Shown: piece after piece, positions 57,210 to 64,000 of the stretch | Position numbering within the stretch: position 1 is the first letter of the stretch | How the letters are laid out: each line of letters opens with the position of its first letter | Origin: Paracentrotus lividus | Lineage: Eukaryota > Echinodermata > Echinoidea > Camarodonta > Echinidae | Reading direction: 5' to 3' | DNA: 64,000 bases | Assembly (NCBI GenBank): GCA_940671915.1 | Contig: CALNVZ010002974.1 | Coordinates: 43,706,927 to 43,770,926 of the forward strand | Notes under the pieces: generated by a model | What the model was told of the DNA's origin: nothing | The model's input: the letters and a program-made list of their open reading frames with translations, nothing else | Databases searched by the model: none | Program-made: the position numbers and the translations under genes

Positions 57210-57788
57210 TTATTAAGAGGAAACATAATTTCCAAATTCAAAACAAAACATTTTTTTTTTCTCCATGTGTATTGAAATTAAGTGATGAATGACCTAAAAA
57301 GCAGTAAAAAATATAAAAAAAAAACAAAACATAAAAACAACAACTTACCTGTAAAACTCTTCGTCAAAGTAACCATAACTATCAAGATCCCAATAAACAT
57401 TTTGTGACTAAATTTCAAAGATTCGATGAAAACGAATGACGAATGATCTGGTGTACATTATCAATTCGAATATCAGTTGTCAATATCATCGACTTTGTGA
57501 TTCAAACTGGACGGCGAAGGAGACAATCCGTTTGTAAAACTCCTCCGCCCGAAAGATATTTCGTAAAAGCATAGAAGCTGTAAGGAGTATATTGACTGTA
57601 ACCTCCCATCATCACCGTAGTTTATGGGACTCCAAAGCCATTAACAACATAAGAGCAAATGTTACAATATTCATTGTTGTTGCAGTTTTCGCGTCTCCAT
57701 GCTTACTTTGGAGTGCAATGACTTATTGCAATAACACAAGAGGCTTTTCTGTTTGTTTGTTTGGTGTTGTTGTTTTTTGTGGGTACCA

Positions 57789-60700
57789 GTCCCCCCCCCC
57801 CAAGCCCCCCAAACAGCCCGCACCTTACACTACCCCCCAGCACCCGAGGCTCAGACCAAACACACCATCGCCCCCCCCAGCACTCACCCACCCCAGCATC
57901 CCCCACTAACCCTCACCCCCCCAACCCACCCCAGACGAAACACCAGACCATCCCCCCCGTCCACTTACACACCAGCGCCCCCCCCACGTCTGACCCACAA
58001 TCCCCCTCCCCCCCCACACCCCCCCCCCCCCAATTCCCCCAACCAGATCACCACTCATGCCCCCCAGGTTACCCAGAAACCCCACCCAGTAATAAACAAT
58101 CCCACATCGACCATGACCCCTCATACCACACACCACCACCCACCCCCCCCCTCCGCCCGCCACCCCCCCCCCCCCTCCCACCCCACCCGCGCCCCCATCC
58201 CCCATGCCCAGAACCCCAAGTTCCCAGACCCACCCACCCACCACACATCCTACCTGTTCCACTAACAACACCCAGTACCCCCAGAGATCCCCAACAACCC
58301 CCCCCCCCCCAAGCCCAGACCCACCACATCCAGTGCATACCCCAGTCCACCACCCAGATCCCAAAAACAAACTCCAGCGCCAAACAACTTACCTCCCTTA
58401 CCCCCCCAGCCTCACCCATCCCAGAGCTTCCACCACCAACCCCCCCCAGATACACTTCATCTTACATCATCACCCACAAACCCAGTCCCCACCCCACCTT
58501 AAAACAGCCCCAACCCCCACCCCCCTGATCCACCAGTACCAACACCCAACCCCAGTCGCCCCAGTAACCCACTCCACCCCCACCCCCACAAGATGCCCCA
58601 CCCAGCCACCCGACCCCTCACCCCCCACAAGCCCCCCCAGAGACCCCCCCATCCCCCCATGCCCAGATCCCCCCCCCCCCCCCGCCTCTCCCCCACCACA
58701 GTGATTACACTCCCCCAGCCAGTTACCACCAAAACCCCACCTACCCCCTTATTGCTTCACCGAACAACCCACCCCAGCCCACCCCTCCCCGCCCTCCTCC
58801 ACCCAACCCAGTCCACCTTCAACCCACCCCCACCTACCCGCCACCAATCCCACCCCTCACCCTCCTCCTCTCAAGCCTCACCAGTAAACCAGAACCACAC
58901 ACACCTCCCACCCTAGTTCAGAAACACCACTCCATTCCTTCAGAACCCATGACAAACCCACCTACACACCATCTACACCCCATAGACAGGCCTAAGCCCC
59001 ACCCACCCCACCCCCCAAAGATACCCCTACCACTTCCAGCACCCCCCCCCCCAACACCCCCCAGTTCCCCCCCAGAGTCCACCCCAGTCTACACACAGTA
59101 TTCCCAAGGTCACACACACCCACCAACTCGCCAGACACAACACCACCCACACAGCCAGACCCCCACCAGACGCAACCAGATGCCCCGCCCCCATCCCCCC
59201 AGTTCCCCCCACCCAGCATCAGATCCAGTACCCAGCCAATCATCAAGCACCCCAATCTGCCTTTACACCACCACCAAAACCACAGAAACCCACACCCCCC
59301 TCAACAGTAGTCCCCCCCCCAGACCACCTCAGCCATCCCACCAACCCCACTTCACACCCCCCAGCCCAGACACCGCCAATACCCAAACCCCCCCAGAAAC
59401 CCCCCATGACAAGCCAGCAGCCCCAACAGCCTTCCCCCAACCACCCCCCTGCCACCACCAGACCACCTTACACGTACCCCCCCCCCCAGACACCCCCATG
59501 CCCCCCCCAACCCCAGACCTCCGCCGCAGCCTACACTCAGCCCCCGTGTTACCCCATCCCCAGATCCACCGCCCAGAGACCAGCCATCCGCCCCCCCCAC
59601 AATGAGCCACCGACGTGCACACATTCCCCCCCCCCACCCATCCCACATCCCTCCCCCAGCCCCCACACACACGCCCCCACCCTTCCTCCCCCATTCCCCC
59701 ACCCATCCCCCCCCCACCCCACCGTCCCAAGGTACCTACACACCCACAGCACCAAACCCAGTCCCACAACCCAAAACCACCGCCCCAGCCCCCCACACCC
59801 AGAGTCCCCCCACCCCCCATACCATCCCACCAGTCCAGTCCTTCACCCACACAGAGTAATCCCACAGACACGAACCCCCACCATGACCCCTTCAACCAGA
59901 CCAGATCCCACCCCCAAGCCCCCTGCGCAGAGTCCCCACCCACCCACCCAGCCGCAACACCATAACCCACCGCCCCAGCCCCCAGTCCCCCAGGTCTAAT
60001 AGACCCCATCCTCCCCACACGTCCACCCCTCACCCTTCAACCTATCCCCCCCAGATGTACCACCCCACATAACACTCACCAGCACTCTCTCCCTCTAAAA
60101 CCGCCAGACCATCCAACACCCACCCCCCCCCCCCACACACCCTCCAGCCCATCACCTACACTACCCCTCCACACACCAACCCCAACAGACAAAATCAACA
60201 ACATACCTCACCCCAGCAACCCGCCCCCCCGCCCACACAACTGCTCCCACACAAACCAACCCCGCCATCACACCCTCACACCCCCCAGTCCCCATCACAT
60301 CGCCCCCCACCCCACCCCCCCCTTCGTCCCCCCCCCCATCAGAGAACCCCAGCTCCCCCCAACATTCCCCCTAATTCCACCCCCCCCCACAGACCACCCC
60401 CCTTAACCACATACTTCACTTTCCACAGCCATCCCACACAGACACCGGACCCTAAATACACATCCCTCAGACTCAGCCTCCTCCAACAATGGTACCCAGC
60501 TCATGCCAAGAAATCACACCACACCCGCCTCCTCTGCCACAGGACACATCAGCACTGAACCATGGAATCACTCCCAGTAGGTAACCCACTAACCCCAAGA
60601 TCCCACACGGACACTGGAACCACATCACCAAAACCAACCAGCACGCATCAATGCCGCGCGGCAGCCGCCCGCCCCCCCAGGCACAGCCCACACGTACAGC

Positions 60701-63700
60701 CATCACCGCAAAAAATAATACCCAGGAGCCCGCAGATACCACACCCTACCTCCCCCATACGCGCAGATCCACCCAACCAACACCCATTCCATACGCAACG
60801 CGCCAGGGCTGTCACAAACGAAGCTGCCCACGCCTGCGCCAGCCAACCCACGCAGCCAGCAACACGTACCGTACACACCCATTTCTCACAGCACAGAGTT
60901 CAGTCAGCAGAGTACCCAATCCCCAAAACCCCCAAGCACCCAGACAATGTCCCCAGATTCATATCAACCAACACCCCAGCCAACCACTACGACACCATAA
61001 CAGACCGCATCAGCCTCCACCTCTGGCCACATCTCAAATCCTCACAACAGACCCCCCTTCCCATCAATCACTCATCACCCCTTCCACTTCCCTCCCCATC
61101 ATCTAGACCCAACTAGCTCAAGACTCCAATGTAAAGCCTACCAACAACCTACACAGTACCCTACACCAATCCGCACACGCAGCGCCTCTCCATCACTTTA
61201 CCTCCCCCGACCACCACTACAGAGCCCCAGTCCAGACAACCTCCTTACAACCCAACCCTCCCAAGGTCCAGCGTCAACCGCCCCACCCCACTACCCAATC
61301 CACCCTCCCACCCCACCCATCCCTAGCATGGCCCCAGGATCCAACCAGCCAGTGACACATTCCCCCAAAGGGAGAAATAAATTCCCCAACTACAAACCAG
61401 TGAACCATACTAGCGAACAACCCCCAGCCCAATCACTATCTACCCAGTACGCGATCGCGCCCCCCCCCCGACACCAGCGCTCCCCACCCCTGCACCCAGT
61501 TAGGTACACCAGTCCCGCAAGTCTTCCAGCATGGTCACTAGATGAATAAACAACACCAGTATACCAAACATCCCAGTTCTCTTCCCAGTTTCCTCCGATA
61601 TCTAGCTTTCGTTCTTCCCTTCTTTCTTACCGACAGTTGTTTCACACTCTCCCAGAGTGTCATCTCCAACTCACTCTTTCCTAGTCCTACACTATACCCC
61701 TCACCAGTCAACTCTTATACCATACCCTTCTGTTTATTCCTCTCGGTAAACATATCACATATCTATATTCGCTCCTATTAATATAATTCTTCATCTATAC
61801 GTCTAACCCCGATGAGAAACCCCAGCCATCCCCCAGATCCCCACGAGTCCCCACCCCAGATCAACCCTACCAATGCAGTACCCTACACAAAACTCAGACA
61901 GGACACTTACCCAGGTAAAGTCCCGACCAGCCCAATGTGTTCCCCCAACCACCACTCCATTCAAATGAAAATCCCTTCTCCTACGCCACACTTCGCAACA
62001 CTACATAACACCCCACCCAGTCACACCCTGCCCTCACCCTCCAAACTCCCACGCCCCTACCCAATTCCCGCCAACCCACAGACACCGTTAAATTCCATAA
62101 CAAAATCGACCCATATTCTAACAATACTCCCTTTATCCCCCATTCCTCACTCAAGCTCCCCAGACCACTACAGACCTCATACCACACAAACTATCATCCT
62201 TAACATTAAACCACAGTAACAGCCACCAGGGGCTATCACAATACACTCCAGCACCAATCACCTCCAGTCCCCCCAGTACACCTCAGTTCTACATCCGTAT
62301 TACGAAACAGCCTTTTACCCTCCCCCAACTCAACTCTGTACTGATCGGTCAATCACGCCCCACCCCCAATCTCTATTTCCCACATTGTCGAAAGTGCACA
62401 AAAATCATCTACCCTATTCGTATACAATTTCTTCACGCATCCCCATTCTAGTAGCTATCTCCGTCCAGGTTTCAATCCAAGACACCGACCCCTTCCAGAA
62501 TCACACCCGGATACGTGACCTTCTTATCCCGATCCCCTAATTGACGAGGAAATATCCTTTTATCAGACGAATTCTACTAACGCCACCAATCTGCGGACTC
62601 CCCCGTATATCTCTTTCCCACTCCTCAAAATTGTCTAACTTAGCATACCCTCCCACAAGAACACATCGCTCCTGCCCGTCATCCTCCCCATCGCGCCAGA
62701 CAGTGTTCCCAAACACCGCTAACTAACTATGATTCACCTAAACTCGTCTCCCACATCCCTCACCCTAAATCTATATTCGCGATTATCCCAAAACATGCAA
62801 TCTCCTCATTTTTCGCGCCCCTCCGAACCTCGAATACAAAAGACAATATACACACGTCCCCCACGATGTCCGCACCACGGCACCCCCCCCAGTCTGCGAC
62901 CCCGCAACAGTTCCCTCGTCACGACGGCCCCTCCCATCTCCTCGTTTCCCACCACCCTCCCTCCACTCGCCGTAACCCCACCCTCCCCATCCAAAGACCC
63001 ATAAATACCAACCACCGCGCCCACCCCGTTCGCAGGTCGTTCCACCCCACATGGTCCCATACTATAGCGCCCAGGACCTCGACTCCGCCCGACACAGCCA
63101 TCCGGGTCAACGCGCAGTAAGCGTCAGATAGGACAACTTACCTCACCTCATCCACGCCCACCCATACACAAGTAACCCTCACAAATGAGAACTACCCATG
63201 CTCCACAGTCGACAGGCCATGGCATCTTCTAGCAACAGCACTGGGAGAGTATCGCCCCACCTCTCCGAACCACCCACAGCTCACCCCACCTCACCCGCGA
63301 GACACTGTGGATGAGAGAAAAGTAGAAATCCCAATAACACCCTTACCACTGTAACTCCTGCTACACACACAACCCACCAGAGCCAACAGTACCACCCCCG
63401 ATACCGGACCTTCAGAGTACCTCTCGCTTAGCCTCTACCACTGCGCTTCAGTGTCTATCTCATGACAACACCTCCCCAAGGTAGAGGGCCTTATTAACCA
63501 TGCAATTTGTTTGGATTGTAATACGGTACGTAACTTTTGGGTTCCTTCTACTACACAACGCTGCGAAACCGACCTCCTACCAAATCCCAGCTAAACCCAG
63601 AGTCACGGACCAAGACCCAATCATCCATGATACCAAGAGCAACTCACCCACGTGCCCAACCCGTACGTGCAACCTTCACAACACCCTCCAAAAGGGGATT

Positions 63701-63830
63701 GCGAGAGAACTATGTGGTCAAATACAGAGTCTCGACCCCTGTAGTTTCTTACCCCCTATTGACACGCAAGTTCAATGTACCCTCTTTCCTCTACTGAAGC
63801 TTATGATCAGCCCCAGAAAGCCTCAACCCA
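57789..63830. repeat. C-rich, G-poor low-complexity block with a composition gradient
   Basis: One 60-base line counted at 58561 has 36 C and 5 G; at 62041, 28 C and 4 G; at 63541, 24 C; at 63841 only 8 C. There is no period, only recurring short words (CCCCAG, CCAGT, CACCCAG). Proline-rich plus-strand and glycine-rich minus-strand ORFs follow from composition. The start coincides with the loss of the poly-T that the inverted-repeat partner predicts, so a base-calling or gap-fill artefact is the likeliest reading. Confidence 0.8.
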
Positions 63831-64000
63831 GGTAAAGTTGGTAAAGACTATCGGAATAGCGAGTTATGTACAGAGCTAGAAGTTCCATGGTAAGATAACG
63901 AAAGAGGACCATCACAGCTCCTGAACTCTGCAGAGTATGTATCCGGAAGGAGATCACCTACGTCTTGATAGAACAAGATAAATAAGTGTTGGATAACGTT
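63831..64000. other. ordinary-composition sequence, no gene
   Basis: Base composition returns to normal. Nothing recognisable before the window ends. Confidence 0.5.

Larger units (their letters stand above)
51424..57783 (-). repeat. right arm of the giant inverted repeat
   Basis: Reverse complement of 43383-49698, with the same nested elements in mirror order: ATTAGACC arrays at 51861-52194 and 55322-55530, the MITE composite at 53212-53713, the GTAGGTTGTTAC element (about 54189-55058), the foldback MITE end at 55167 and the GGTGGTATCTCAC MITE at 57031-57209. It breaks off after TGTTGTTTTTTGTGGG. Confidence 0.9.

Noticed and set aside
57753-63120. Many long proline-rich plus-strand and glycine-rich minus-strand ORFs
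   Set aside because: They follow from about 60% C and rarity of stop codons; all frames are open together and no domain is visible.
1-64000. Retrovirus-like, Polinton-like or other capsid- or envelope-bearing elements
   Set aside because: None of their proteins or terminal structures was recognised; all TIR elements found are short and non-coding.

Overview
The window looks like AT-rich nuclear DNA from an invertebrate animal, most likely a marine deuterostome such as an echinoderm. This is inferred from the long introns, the OATP-type transporter and the dense load of small TIR transposons; no species marker was read. It contains one recognisable host gene, many non-autonomous DNA transposons, a few LINE tails and two assembly gaps (100 N at 14349-14448, 25 N at 42355-42379).

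Layout. 1-16.3 kb: no gene seen; intergenic or upstream DNA with MITEs, a palindrome cluster and LINE tails. 16.3-36.6 kb, plus strand: a solute carrier organic anion transporter gene (SLCO/OATP, closest by eye to the SLCO4 type). One non-coding and 13 coding exons can be placed, and protein features run in family order: N-terminal tail, WCRPKCLQ, TM1-2, LWVGAWW, the central loop, a Kazal-like Cys-rich loop, and the last TMs. Exons 3, 4, 8, 9 and 10 read cleanly. Exons 2, 5, 6, 7, 11, 12 and 13 need one or more single-base indels, and exon 7 is followed by three tandem repeats of its 3' half. 36.6-41 kb: AT-rich 3' flank.

41-57.8 kb: a repeat complex. A 1.26-kb segment (41094-42354) is a direct copy of 47.6-48.8 kb and ends exactly at the 25-N gap. 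Then 43383-49698 and 51424-57783 form a giant inverted repeat with arms of about 6.3 kb around a 1.7-kb spacer built from rearranged pieces of the arms. Arm content is mostly nested TA-target MITEs and degenerate ATTAGACC-type arrays.

57.8-63.8 kb: an extremely C-rich, G-poor stretch that relaxes gradually to normal composition. It starts exactly where the other arm has a long homopolymer and is probably a sequencing or gap-filling artefact. Its Pro-rich (or Gly-rich on the minus strand) ORFs are not genes.

A recurring theme is that several unrelated-looking transposons repeat a short phrase from their own ends at irregular spacing, on both strands, inside the element (GTTAGTTGGAACA, CAATTGTAACAC, GTAGGTTGTTAC, CATGNATGAGTGARCA, ATTAGACCAAATGG). 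This is the best candidate here for something little described. No retrovirus-like, Polinton-like or other capsid- or envelope-bearing element was recognised.
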